Shown here: one piece after another, positions 44,203-52,625 of the stretch
Position numbering within the stretch: the stretch's first letter is position 1
How the letters are laid out: each line of letters begins with the position of its first letter
Origin: an uncultured Marvinbryantia sp.
GTDB lineage: Bacteria > Bacillota > Clostridia > Lachnospirales > Lachnospiraceae
Reading direction: 5' to 3'
Length of the DNA: 64,000 bases
NCBI GenBank assembly: GCA_934408725.1
Contig: CAKRVB010000006.1
Location: 50,119 to 114,118, forward strand
The notes under the pieces: model-generated
Database searches by the model: none
What the model was told of the DNA's origin: nothing
Seen by the model: the letters and a program-made list of their open reading frames with translations, nothing else
Made by a program: the position numbers and the translations under genes

Positions 44203-45468
44203 TTACTCTACAGAAGCAGTCACACCTTCTACCAGGTTATCCAGTGCTTCCTGAATTGCTGCATCATCATCTGCTGCCAGAGTTCCCTGTGCAATCAGCT
44301 CACCAAATGTCTTTGCAGGATCCCAGTATTTTCCGCCTACCTTCTGTGCCTGTGCATATTCAGACTGCTGTGCCAGCGCTGAAAGTGCCACATTTTCTTT
44401 GATCGTATCAGATGCACCTACATTTTTATTGGATGGACCACTTTCACGTTCATCAAAGAACTTCTGCTGAGCTTCTTCATTTGACAGATAGTCAGCGAGA
44501 AGCACTGCCCATCCTGAATTTTCAGAATATCCGTTTACACCAATATATTTGTAACCTGCTACAGATCCCTGCTGAACTTCCTGATCACCTACTGTGAAAG
44601 TCGGAAGCTTGGTTGCTGCATATCCGTCACCGAATACTTCCTGTGCTGTCATGGCATCCCATGTACCGGATACACATGCTGCAAGATTACCGGATGCCAG
44701 CTGATTTGAGATATCACCATCCGCAATTGCCATAAATGCAGGACTGCCTGAGATAGCCAGCATACCTTTTACCACATCTACACCGGTGTATCCGTCTGCA
44801 CTGGTACCATTCCAGTCAATTGCAGTTGTTCCGTCATCATTTAACCCTGTGGTAAATCCTGCACCATAGAAGAAGGAGGCATTATACCATCCGGATGCCA
44901 GTGTCATACCCACTTTCTTTCCTGCTGCATCAGCGGCTTCCAAAAGACTGCTCCAGCTTGCCACATCTTCTTCACTGAGAACAGATGCATCATAATACAG
45001 GAAATATCCGTTATCTGCTGCTCTTGGGAATGCATACAGCCCTCCATCGATGGTTGCTGCATCAACAGAACCTTCCACATTAGCGTCTTTCACATCATCA
45101 AGAGTTTTTCCTGCCATCTGAAGTACTTCTGCGTAATCATCCAGTTTCAGAAGTGCACCTGCTTTTACCAGATCAGTAATCTGGTCATCTGCAAATGCAT
45201 AGACATCAGCGGCTGCTTCTACGTCAGTTAAAACAGTATCCTTGGCTGTGGATTCAGATTCTACACCGATCTGAATATCAAATGTCTGATCCGGATAAGC
45301 TGCCTGGAAATTATCTGTCAGTTCCTTTAATAAAGTCTGGTCTTCTTCTGCTCCCCATACAGTTAAACTGATTGTTTCATCCTCTGCACTTACCAGTGCT
45401 CCAAAGGATACTGCCATTGCTGCTGCCATTACCGGAAGCATTACTTTTTTCACGGATTTCTTCATCAT
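44203..45468 (-). CDS. Oligosaccharide-binding protein, MalE-type
   Basis: A 421-aa extracytoplasmic binding protein of the solute-binding protein 1 family. It begins with a Sec signal peptide with a likely VSA|ED cleavage site and no lipobox Cys. Family stretches include LTVWGAEEDQTLLKELTDNF, DVYAFADDQI and FDERESGPSNKNV. It is the first gene of the galactoside operon. The substrate is inferred from the GH42 enzyme in the operon. The start follows AGGAGG. Confidence 0.9.
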   Translation of the reverse strand: MMKKSVKKVMLPVMAAAMAVSFGALVSAEDETISLTVWGAEEDQTLLKELTDNFQAAYPDQTFDIQIGVESESTAKDTVLTDVEAAADVYAFADDQITDLVKAGALLKLDDYAEVLQMAGKTLDDVKDANVEGSVDAATIDGGLYAFPRAADNGYFLYYDASVLSEEDVASWSSLLEAADAAGKKVGMTLASGWYNASFFYGAGFTTGLNDDGTTAIDWNGTSADGYTGVDVVKGMLAISGSPAFMAIADGDISNQLASGNLAACVSGTWDAMTAQEVFGDGYAATKLPTFTVGDQEVQQGSVAGYKYIGVNGYSENSGWAVLLADYLSNEEAQQKFFDERESGPSNKNVGASDTIKENVALSALAQQSEYAQAQKVGGKYWDPAKTFGELIAQGTLAADDDAAIQEALDNLVEGVTASVE

Positions 45469-45553
45469 TCTTTCCTCCTGATATTTTTTTCAAGCTGCGC
45501 ATATGTAATCATATGGTTATAATTACTGTAGTGTGTCACGTTTCTCATTAAAG

Positions 45554-45572
45554 TTGCGCAACCGTTTGTTCA
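45554..45572. promoter_or_regulatory. LacI-type operator at the transcription start of the galactoside operon
   Basis: TTGCGCAACCGTTTGTTCA matches the box found before the lacI-type gene at 46831-46850. It covers about +1 to +19 relative to the promoter at 45580-45608, so a bound repressor would block transcription. Confidence 0.8.
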
Positions 45573-45579
45573 TGGTTTT

Positions 45580-45608
45580 AGTATATTAAATAGTATTATT
45601 AATGTCAA
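45580..45608 (-). promoter_or_regulatory. Sigma-A promoter of the galactoside operon
   Basis: On the minus strand TTGACA (45603-45608) and TATACT (45580-45585) are 17 nt apart, about 110 nt before the binding-protein start. The 341-bp gap 45469-45809 holds this promoter, four operator-like boxes and the lacI terminator. Confidence 0.8.
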
Positions 45609-45650
45609 TTAGTCATTATTCTCTAATTTTTCAATATATTTTATTGCATA

Positions 45651-45700
45651 TTGCACAATCGTTTTTTCACGTTATTTGCTTTTTGCGCAATCGTTTGTTC
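45651..45700. promoter_or_regulatory. Two further LacI-type operator boxes
   Basis: TTGCACAATCGTTTTTTCA (45651-45669) and TTGCGCAATCGTTTGTTC (45683-45700) match the box at 45554-45572. Both lie upstream of the -35, about 97 and 128 bp from that first box. Such spacing would suit DNA looping by a tetrameric or paired repressor. Confidence 0.7.
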
Positions 45701-45712
45701 TTTATCATTTAT

Positions 45713-45728
45713 CACGCAATCTTGCGTG
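45713..45728. promoter_or_regulatory. Perfect palindrome CACGCAA-TC-TTGCGTG
   Basis: Two 7-bp arms with a 2-bp centre. The half site resembles the ACGCAA half of the LacI boxes, so it may be an ideal symmetric operator or a site for another regulator. Confidence 0.55.
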
Positions 45729-45760
45729 GCAACAGGTTCTGATCAGTTATATTTTTCAAC

Positions 45761-45798
45761 AAAAAAGAGCATCTCGTACATTTCTGCACGTTATGCTC
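45761..45798 (-). terminator. Terminator of the lacI-type gene
   Basis: GAGCAT and ATGCTC pair, with an inner CGT/ACG stem, just past the stop at 45810. The minus strand continues TTTTTTG. Confidence 0.82.
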
Positions 45799-45809
45799 CA
45801 TGATGTCCG

Positions 45810-46817
45810 TTACTGCGTTGACTCCCGCAGCACTACCTGATAATTCAGAGGCAATGTCTCTTCCTCCGTTTCTTCGCCCATCATCTTTAACAGCTTCTCT
45901 GCTGCCATTTTTCCCAGTCTGACCGTATCGAACTTCACACTGGTAATCGGTGGATTATTGTATTCCAGACTCTTACTGTCATACAGGCTTGCCACCCGTA
46001 CCTGAGATGGAATCGGGATCTTACGTTCTCTCAGGCTTCCAATGCACATGCTACAGATGGCATCGTCCATACACAAAATCCCATCTGCCCCCTGTTCCAG
46101 TGCCTGTTTTACAGCCTCGGAGACCTTTGCCTGATTCTCGCAGTTCATAAAGATCATGTCTGCATCTGCCAGCCTGCCTGCTTTTTTATGAGCCTGCAGG
46201 TATCCCTTATATCGACTCTCTGTCACACTGAATGACTGATTGCCTCCCAGAAGTGCCAGTTTCTGCACACCTTTCATCAGCATAATGCTGGTCAGTTCTT
46301 TGCTGGCTTCCAGATTCTTGTTGTCCACATAGGTAATTTGTGGATCTTCTTCCGGTCCAATAACCACAAATGGCTCTTTACAGCTTTTCAGATAATCCTG
46401 CGCCATGGAATGCTCTACTGCACGGCTCAGGATCATACCATCCACTTTTCGATTCGCCTCTAATCTCTGAATCTGGGACAGGTCATCTCCGTCTATCATA
46501 GAAATAATCACATCATAGTCATGACTGGATGCCACCTCGCAGATTCCCTGCATACAGTCCTTAAAAAAAGGGAACTCTGTCACTGCATAATCCTTTGGCA
46601 GCAGAAGCGCCAGATTAAAGGTTTTCTTCTGTGCCAATCCCTTTGCCATCACATTCGGACGGTAGTCATGCTTCTCAATAAACTCTAATACTCTTTCCCT
46701 TGTAGCCTGCCCAATACGTCCTTTTCCTGAAATTGCGCGAGATACAGTAGTCTTACTGACCCCCAGTTCTCTGGCAATATCATCAATCGTATAGACTTTC
46801 TTCTCTTCTGTTTCCAT
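45810..46817 (-). CDS. LacI-family transcriptional repressor of the galactoside operon
   Basis: A 335-aa regulator. The DNA-binding helices are TIDDIARELGVSKTTVSRAIS near residue 10, with the hinge HDYRPNVMAKGLA. The sugar-binding domain follows with FNLALLLPKDYAV and GILCMDDAICSMCIGSL. It lies just upstream of and co-directional with the galactoside operon. A matching box 14 bp before its own start indicates autoregulation. The inducer is probably galactose or a galactoside, inferred from context. Confidence 0.92.
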   Translation of the reverse strand: METEEKKVYTIDDIARELGVSKTTVSRAISGKGRIGQATRERVLEFIEKHDYRPNVMAKGLAQKKTFNLALLLPKDYAVTEFPFFKDCMQGICEVASSHDYDVIISMIDGDDLSQIQRLEANRKVDGMILSRAVEHSMAQDYLKSCKEPFVVIGPEEDPQITYVDNKNLEASKELTSIMLMKGVQKLALLGGNQSFSVTESRYKGYLQAHKKAGRLADADMIFMNCENQAKVSEAVKQALEQGADGILCMDDAICSMCIGSLRERKIPIPSQVRVASLYDSKSLEYNNPPITSVKFDTVRLGKMAAEKLLKMMGEETEEETLPLNYQVVLRESTQ

Positions 46818-46830
46818 AACAACACCCCAA

Positions 46831-46850
46831 TTTACGCAACCGTTTGTTCA
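46831..46850. promoter_or_regulatory. LacI-type operator upstream of the lacI-type gene
   Basis: TTTACGCAACCGTTTGTTCA lies 14 bp before the regulator start and matches the operon boxes at 45554, 45651 and 45683. It suggests that the regulator controls its own synthesis. Confidence 0.75.
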
Positions 46851-46892
46851 TTACTGATAAGCATAACAAATCGAGGCTTGAATAACAAGTGG

Positions 46893-47438
46893 TTATTTTC
46901 TGGCCCGGCTGTACTTTTCAAAAATATCCAGATACTCCTGCTCCACCTCTTCAAATGGCTGTACTTTACATTCCACTTTTATATGCATTTCCGGTTTTTC
47001 TCTATCCGGTGTCATATCCAGCAGGTTAACCAGATCGTACCATAACAGATCATCATCGATTTCTTTTACCTGCCGCTGTTCTTCTACTGTCAGATCCGTA
47101 CCGAGGAATTTGGTGTATATCACACTCAGCAGATATTCTTCCTGCCGGATGTATTCCTGCATGGTCTGCTTAAAAGGGCGTGGTACATCAGACATATAAC
47201 ACTCGCTGGCATCATGCAGGAGACAGGCCAGTACGATTCGATTGGAAAGCCCCCTCCCTGCTGCCTCTTTTGCACAACAGATACAATGCTGTCCCACAGA
47301 CCAGAACGTCGTCACATGCCCGTTTCCACGGCACAACAGGGATAACGCATGTGCAATATCCTCTATAATGATTCCTTCCGGATCCGGGTGCACAGGATCC
47401 AAATGTTTTCTGGTGTAGGTAGTAATATAACTGCTCAT
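46893..47438 (-). CDS. HD-domain phosphohydrolase, YfbR-like
   Basis: A 181-aa cytoplasmic metal-dependent hydrolase. HD ligands: His in WSVGQHCICCA, His-Asp in CLLHDASECYMSD, and Asp in KEIDDDLLWYD. The arrangement recalls YfbR 5'-deoxynucleotidases and related nucleotide phosphohydrolases. The exact substrate is unknown. AGGAG precedes the start. It has no clear functional link to its neighbours. Confidence 0.83.
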   Translation of the reverse strand: MSSYITTYTRKHLDPVHPDPEGIIIEDIAHALSLLCRGNGHVTTFWSVGQHCICCAKEAAGRGLSNRIVLACLLHDASECYMSDVPRPFKQTMQEYIRQEEYLLSVIYTKFLGTDLTVEEQRQVKEIDDDLLWYDLVNLLDMTPDREKPEMHIKVECKVQPFEEVEQEYLDIFEKYSRARK

Positions 47439-47495
47439 GGTATGTCTTCTCCTTCGGTAACATAATTCACTATAGTTTTCAAAATCCAGATTCGT

Positions 47496-49082
47496 CTAAT
47501 CGTGATTTGATTCTATTTTGCACTGATATTCTTTCGTTTTCTTATTATAGCTGATACCTGCGAGAAGCAGATCTCCGGTATATTGTTTTAATGATTCCGG
47601 ATATCGTTTCTCTTTTATCTGCTCTATAGCAGTCACCGCCTTTTGATTCCATTTCATTTCTACCACCAGTGCCGGATAATCTTCCCTGTACTCTGGTTTC
47701 GGGAGATACACAAAATCTGCAAATCCTCTGCCTGTCGGCAGTTCTCTTATAGGCTTAAAATAATACTTCATAGAACTCAGGTACGCAATGGTCAGTACAC
47801 TGCTTAAGGAATTCTCATCATGATACTGAATCGTTGATGCATAGTCCATGTGTATTTTTTCAATACCTGCTGCCACTGCATCTGTGTCCATCTCCAGAGT
47901 TGCATTCAGAAGTGCTTCTGACTCCTTCTGAAAACTGATCATTTCATTCCATTTTCTTCTTCTGGTTGCCCTGACCATTTCCTGTCTGAGTTCTTCATTT
48001 GGGATAAACGCAGTCTGATAAGTCTGATCATACCCCAAATATCCAAGATGAATCAGATAAGTAAGAACATCATCTTTATTTTCAAAATGCACCGTATCAT
48101 TCTGGAAAGAAGAAACATCTACTTCCACTGCCTGCCCGGATAGCATCGTTATAATATCATTACGCAATCCGTCAAAGTTCATATTAATCAGAGGAACTAC
48201 TACATCATAGGAACCAGTCTGTGACCAGTAGCTCTGAAATTTTTTCCATTTCATGACTTCTATTACAGATTTAGGATTATAAACCTGATAACCTTCTAAC
48301 AGATATCCATCATACCATCTTTTTACTTCGTCATAGTTTTGGTTTTTCTTCACACATAGCTCTTTTACTTCATCTTCTGTAAAGCCTATATACTGTGCCA
48401 AAATTCTTGCATCAAGCATCGTGAATTCACTAAAATTATTTAATGCCGACTGAGTTTTTACTTTTTTTACTGGCAGGATCCCCGTTAAGTATGCTAATGC
48501 TATATATTTTGTCGGAAGGATTCCCTTAAACAAATCACGCAGGAAATTAATATACTGCTCCTGTACCTGATGATTCATTGCCTCATCTCGGATCAGTACA
48601 TCCCATTCATCAATAATAATTACAAATCTGGCTTTTGTTTTCTCGTTAATTCTTGAGAGTGCTTCTACAACAGATTTGACTTTTTCTGTCACGATCTCTG
48701 GGTAAAACTCTCGCAGTTCCTGAATAACATTCTCAGTGATATACCCAATGACTTGATCTGGGCCGCCTGCCACGTTCATACACCACTGCACATCAAAATG
48801 AATCACATCATACTGATTCATGTATTTTCTAAAGTTTTCTGTCTGACTGATTTTGTATTTCGAAAACATACTTTCCGAATCACAGCCCTTGCTGTAATAA
48901 GCAGCCAACATATCTGCCGTTATAGACTTTCCGAATCTGCGGGGACGGCTGTTACAGATAAATGCATCCGTAGACTCCAGTACACGATTTGTATAACCTA
49001 TGATTTCTGTTTTATCCACGTAAATCTCTGCATTTAATGCCGTCTGAAAACCACTGTTGTCTGGATTTACAAAACGTCCCAT
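47496..49082 (-). CDS. AAA-ATPase-like protein with C-terminal PD-(D/E)XK domain (DUF1703-type)
   Basis: A 528-aa protein. The N-terminal ATPase-like domain has RPRRFGKSITADMLAAYY as a Walker A variant near residue 45 and VIIIDEWDVLI as Walker B near residue 155. The C-terminal domain has LVVEMKWNQKAVTAIEQIKEKRYPE, the Glu-x-Lys of a PD-(D/E)XK nuclease. The family is abundant in gut Clostridia and Bacteroidetes and often repeated in a genome. It may act on DNA, and a defence role has been suspected, but no function is established. Confidence 0.88.
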   Translation of the reverse strand: MGRFVNPDNSGFQTALNAEIYVDKTEIIGYTNRVLESTDAFICNSRPRRFGKSITADMLAAYYSKGCDSESMFSKYKISQTENFRKYMNQYDVIHFDVQWCMNVAGGPDQVIGYITENVIQELREFYPEIVTEKVKSVVEALSRINEKTKARFVIIIDEWDVLIRDEAMNHQVQEQYINFLRDLFKGILPTKYIALAYLTGILPVKKVKTQSALNNFSEFTMLDARILAQYIGFTEDEVKELCVKKNQNYDEVKRWYDGYLLEGYQVYNPKSVIEVMKWKKFQSYWSQTGSYDVVVPLINMNFDGLRNDIITMLSGQAVEVDVSSFQNDTVHFENKDDVLTYLIHLGYLGYDQTYQTAFIPNEELRQEMVRATRRRKWNEMISFQKESEALLNATLEMDTDAVAAGIEKIHMDYASTIQYHDENSLSSVLTIAYLSSMKYYFKPIRELPTGRGFADFVYLPKPEYREDYPALVVEMKWNQKAVTAIEQIKEKRYPESLKQYTGDLLLAGISYNKKTKEYQCKIESNHD

Positions 49083-49113
49083 TGCTCCACATCCTTTCTA
49101 ACTCTGTTCGCAT

Positions 49114-49725
49114 CTATTCAAGCTCAAATACCACAATCCGTTCCCTTGGATTATCCCCCGGGAACAGATCCCTGCAGTCTATTTCATCTGCAAACATCAG
49201 CTCATCCACCGTCATCAGATATGCTATATATTCGTCTGATGGATAATAGAAAAACAGCTGTATGCTCCGCATCTGTGCATAATAAGATTCCAGAATCCGC
49301 GCCATTACTTTCTTCAGAAGATCCAGTGAAAACGGATTAAAAAAGAAAAAACGGTTCGCCTGCTCCGGCACCTTATATTCTACTGCATCTGCCTGTACAA
49401 AGGAGACCCTTTCTGCAGAAATTGCCTTTTCTTTATTCATAACAGCTTTCTCATAAATCTGCTGATCGTATTCGATCCCTATTGCATGGCATCTGGTCTG
49501 ATATGCCAGAAAAAAGTCCACCCGGCCTTTTCCACATCCATAATCAATCACCGTATTCTTTTTCCCAATATATCCAGAATTGGCCAGACGCTCCAACACC
49601 GAATATGGCGTTGGTTCATAAGGATATCGATATTGATCCGAATGCGAATCATCCCTTCCTGTTGTACGAATGTGTAGCAAATTATCCCATTCTGTCTCTT
49701 TCTTCTCTTCGGTTCCTTTTCCCAC
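49114..49725 (-). CDS. Class I SAM-dependent methyltransferase-like protein
   Basis: A 203-aa protein. The SAM-binding loop is TVIDYGCGKGRVDFFL near residue 60, then acidic GIEYDQQIY. Motif FFFNPF occurs near residue 125, where a catalytic NPPY-like element might be expected. It begins 3 bp after the stop of the DUF1653 gene, so the two are probably co-transcribed. The methyl acceptor is not evident. Confidence 0.8.
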   Translation of the reverse strand: MGKGTEEKKETEWDNLLHIRTTGRDDSHSDQYRYPYEPTPYSVLERLANSGYIGKKNTVIDYGCGKGRVDFFLAYQTRCHAIGIEYDQQIYEKAVMNKEKAISAERVSFVQADAVEYKVPEQANRFFFFNPFSLDLLKKVMARILESYYAQMRSIQLFFYYPSDEYIAYLMTVDELMFADEIDCRDLFPGDNPRERIVVFELE

Positions 49726-49728
49726 TCT

Positions 49729-50187
49729 CTATACACTCACTTTCTCAAACCGGTATTCCTGCTTTACATCTGGATATTTTTCACGATCTACTTTGCTCAT
49801 AAACATGGCATACGGTCTGGCACATACCTTAAATGGTGCATACAATGCCTGATAAATTACCAGTTTTTCTCCATTTTCCGTATGCTGCGCAAACGCCAGA
49901 ACTTTATACAGATACTCCGATGTATCTGCAGATACCCATTCCCGTTTAAAATGCTGTACAATATCTCCCACACAAATATCTCGCTCTGGTACTTCTTCTT
50001 TTGCTTCTGGTTCTTCCGGCTCTGTGTTCAGTCCCACATATTCATCTTTATCCAGTGACACCGGCACCCCGGATTTTCCGGCAATGTGGACTCCACCATA
50101 CCAGGTTCCGGTTACTTCATAAATGCCACCCACTTCATATTCCAGTGAATCATCATTTTTCTTTTTTATTACTCTGATTTTCGCCAT
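49729..50187 (-). CDS. DUF1653-domain protein of unknown function
   Basis: A 152-aa protein. The second half matches DUF1653: [33 protein letters not shown] and [12 protein letters not shown]. The first half is a small basic/beta module ([20 protein letters not shown]), then a Glu/Pro-rich linker. The start is the ATG at 50187 rather than the GTG at 50205, which would include the ribosome-site GAGGGTGA. It is co-directional with the methyltransferase-like gene. DUF1653 proteins have no assigned reaction. Confidence 0.78.
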   Translation of the reverse strand: MAKIRVIKKKNDDSLEYEVGGIYEVTGTWYGGVHIAGKSGVPVSLDKDEYVGLNTEPEEPEAKEEVPERDICVGDIVQHFKREWVSADTSEYLYKVLAFAQHTENGEKLVIYQALYAPFKVCARPYAMFMSKVDREKYPDVKQEYRFEKVSV

Positions 50188-50308
50188 GTTATTCTTCACC
50201 CTCACTCACTAATCATGTCCTACAGTAAAACTATTTTACATAAAACAGCACAGGCTGTACAATTGCATAATCAATAGTCTTCCTATCTTTTCCATCTTTC
50301 TAATTCAT

Positions 50309-50719
50309 TCATATTATCACTCCATCACAATGATCCATCTCATGCTGGCAGATCTGTGCCGGCCAGCCACTTAACACCATCTTCTGTTTCTTCCAGTTCT
50401 GATCCAGATATTCCACTTCCACCTTCTCATATCGTGTCGTTTTCCGCACCCCTGTCAGCGACAGACATCCCTCTTCTGTCTCATATGCTCCACTCTTTTT
50501 GCGTATCACAGGGTTAAACATGACGATATCGATCATGCCCATGTTTACAATAATCACACGTTTTTTTATGCCAATCATATTCGCTGCCATACCCACACAC
50601 TCTTCTCGGTGGGCTGCCAGCGTATCCTGTAAATCGATTCCCACCTGCAGGTCTGCTTTTGTGGCTGGTTCCGATTTCTGCCCTAAGAAAAGCACATCCT
50701 TCATAATCGGTTTTATCAT
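50309..50719 (-). CDS. Peptide deformylase-like protein with altered motif I
   Basis: A 136-aa protein with the deformylase fold: EEGCLSLTGVRKTTRYEKVEVEY (motif II, Cys ligand) and QHEMDHCDGVII (motif III, HExxH-like with both His). Motif I is VGMAANMIG, where the usual GxGxAAxQ Gln is replaced by Met. It is also shorter than standard deformylases. It may be a paralogue with another substrate or lower activity. A clear AGGAGG precedes the start. Another, canonical deformylase gene is likely elsewhere. Confidence 0.82.
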   Translation of the reverse strand: MIKPIMKDVLFLGQKSEPATKADLQVGIDLQDTLAAHREECVGMAANMIGIKKRVIIVNMGMIDIVMFNPVIRKKSGAYETEEGCLSLTGVRKTTRYEKVEVEYLDQNWKKQKMVLSGWPAQICQHEMDHCDGVII

Positions 50720-51056
50720 AATTCCTCCTGAATTCTATTCTTATTTAGAATAATTTCAGTATAGCATAACTTAAAAGATCTTGATACCAAAGAAAAAAGT
50801 TGCATTTTAGGGCACATGCTGGCTATCTCATAATAATCCGACCGCGGAAACACTAAAACGAGTTAATTCCGGGGGCAAGTGCCGGATATACCGCTCCAAT
50901 CCAACCATGAAACGGAAATCTCACAAACCCATCTCACAGATCATTGGATAGGAACACAGACAGGAGCCATTTTCAGAGCCATTGTTTTTAGACATAAAAA
51001 ATGCTATGATATTTATTACGCATATTTGCAGAAAATAATGATTTGAGGATAAAGAA
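50720..51056 (+). other. Leader region of the MATE gene with possible RNA structure
   Basis: No gene is apparent in this 337-bp gap. Between 50835 and 50900 the composition rises in GC, with pairings such as TCCGG/CCGGA around GGGCAAGTG and GCGG/CCGC enclosing them. This may be the leader of the following MATE gene. I do not recognise a known riboswitch. Confidence 0.3.
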
Positions 51057-52400
51057 TTGGACGGGAATTTAACAAAAGGGCCTATTTTAAAGACCCTGAC
51101 GAAACTGGCGATTCCGATTATGGCATCGTATTTTATTGGAACACTTTATAACATTACTGACATGGCATGGATTGGACAGCTTGGATCAAAAGCCGTTGCC
51201 GGGGTAGGCGTAGGCGGAATGTTTACCTGGCTCTCTCAGGGACTGTCATCCATTGCCCGAATGGGCGGACAGGTACAGGTCGCCCAGTGCATTGGCCGTG
51301 GTGACAGAGAAAAAGCCCATGGATACGCTCAGGTTGCCATTCAGCTGGCTTTCTACATGGGGCTGATCTTCGCACTGATTTCCCTCATATTCGTGCACCA
51401 GATGGTGGGATTTTTCAATCTGACTGACCCGGAAGCGTATTCCGCAGCTGTTTCCTACACCAGAATTGCCTGTGGACTGATTGTATTTTCCTTTCTGACA
51501 GTGACACTGACCGGATTGTATACCGCACAGGGAGATTCACAGACACCATTCTGGGCAAACCTGATCGGTCTGGCCACCAACATGATCCTGGATCCAATAC
51601 TGATTCTTGGACCGGGGCCTTTTCCAAAACTTGGTGTCATCGGTGCCGCAATCGCCACCGTTACGGCACAGTTTATTGTTATGAGTATCATGGTTCTGGG
51701 TGTTGTGCGTCAGAAAAAAGGAAATGTACTAAAAGGGATCCGGCTGGCAGCCGCTATTCCAGGATCCTATCTGAAGGGCATTTGTCAAATTGGAATACCA
51801 TCTGGGATTCAGGATATGACCTACTGCTTTATTTCTATGATATTAACCCGCATGGTTTCCGGATTTGGCGCTGAAGCTATTGCAACACAACGGGTGGGAG
51901 GACAGATCGAGTCCATATCCTGGCATACAGCAGATGGTTTTGCAGCGGCATTAAATGCATTTACCGCACAGAATTACGGTGCCGGTAAAATGGACCGGGT
52001 AAAAAAAGGATACCGGGCTTCTCTCCTGACCGTCGGTATCTGGGGTCTGCTGGTGACAGCCATTTTTGTATTCGCTCCGAATACTATTGCCAGAATCTTC
52101 TTCCACGAACCGAAAGCCATCGCTATTGCTGTGAGCTATCTGATTATTATCGGATTAAGTGAAGCATTTTTGTGTGTAGAGATCACCACCATTGGTGCTA
52201 TCTCTGGTCTTGGAAAGACACATCTGTGCAGTATCATCAGTATTCTCTTCACCAGTATGAGAATCCCTCTGGCTATCGTCCTTGGGAATACTTCTCTTGG
52301 TCTGGATGGTATCTGGTGGGCCTTATCCTCTACAACTATGATAAAAGGAATCATTTTTACAGGAACCTTTTTCTGGATTACCAGAAGAAAAAAAGCATAA
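51057..52400 (+). CDS. MATE-family efflux transporter
   Basis: A 447-aa membrane protein with about 12 spans. Start is TTG at 51057, 7 nt after GAGGA; the next in-frame ATG is well inside the first conserved helix. Family features include LTKLAIPIMASYFIGTLYNI at the N-terminus, LGVIGAAIATVTAQF midway and the second-half GFAAALNAFTAQNYGAGKMDR. MATE proteins export cationic drugs or metabolites with Na+ or H+. The substrate is unknown. Confidence 0.92.
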   Translation: MDGNLTKGPILKTLTKLAIPIMASYFIGTLYNITDMAWIGQLGSKAVAGVGVGGMFTWLSQGLSSIARMGGQVQVAQCIGRGDREKAHGYAQVAIQLAFYMGLIFALISLIFVHQMVGFFNLTDPEAYSAAVSYTRIACGLIVFSFLTVTLTGLYTAQGDSQTPFWANLIGLATNMILDPILILGPGPFPKLGVIGAAIATVTAQFIVMSIMVLGVVRQKKGNVLKGIRLAAAIPGSYLKGICQIGIPSGIQDMTYCFISMILTRMVSGFGAEAIATQRVGGQIESISWHTADGFAAALNAFTAQNYGAGKMDRVKKGYRASLLTVGIWGLLVTAIFVFAPNTIARIFFHEPKAIAIAVSYLIIIGLSEAFLCVEITTIGAISGLGKTHLCSIISILFTSMRIPLAIVLGNTSLGLDGIWWALSSTTMIKGIIFTGTFFWITRRKKA

Positions 52401-52401
52401 A

Positions 52402-52446
52402 AAATGGCTGGAGGCAGACATCTGCTTTCCAGCCACATTTTATTTT
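52402..52446. terminator. Bidirectional terminator between MATE and tRNA-Leu
   Basis: TGGCTGGA and TCCAGCCA flank an inner GCAGA/TCTGC stem. ATTTTATTTTTTAT follows on the plus strand and ATTTTTTATGC on the minus strand, so it ends both the MATE mRNA and the tRNA transcript. Confidence 0.85.
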
Positions 52447-52460
52447 TTATAAAAAAAGAG

Positions 52461-52545
52461 TGCAGGAGATGGGACTTGAACCCACACGGTCTTAACGACC
52501 ACAGGCACCTGAAGCCTGCGCGTCTGCCAATTCCGCCACTCCTGC
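52461..52545 (-). tRNA. tRNA-Leu (anticodon CAG)
   Basis: On the minus strand the 85-nt sequence begins GCAGGAGTGGCGGAATTGGC and ends GGTTCAAGTCCCATCTCCTGC plus A. Acceptor GCAGGAG pairs with CTCCTGC. The anticodon loop reads TT-CAG-GT between CAGGC and GCCTG. A long variable arm (GTGGTCGTTAAGACCGT) marks a class II tRNA. CCA is not encoded. Confidence 0.95.
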
Positions 52546-52578
52546 ACGTTTCTTGGTCACTGTCGCAACCAAGAACTA

Positions 52579-52607
52579 ATTATACAGATCTATATGGATA
52601 TTGTCAA
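52579..52607 (-). promoter_or_regulatory. Consensus promoter of tRNA-Leu
   Basis: On the minus strand TTGACA (52602-52607) and TATAAT (52579-52584) are exactly 17 nt apart, about 33 nt before the mature 5' end of the tRNA. It is the strongest-looking promoter in the window. Confidence 0.85.
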
Positions 52608-52625
52608 CAACTTTTTTATTTTTTC

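Noticed and set aside
47496..49082. AAA-ATPase/PD-(D/E)XK protein together with the Rpn-like gene as a defence island.
   Set aside because: They lie 9 kb apart and both families are scattered widely in these genomes; no toxin-antitoxin, restriction or other defence partner is adjacent.
50820..50900. Cobalamin or guanidine riboswitch before the MATE gene.
   Set aside because: The conserved boxes of those classes are not present; only loose pairings were found.
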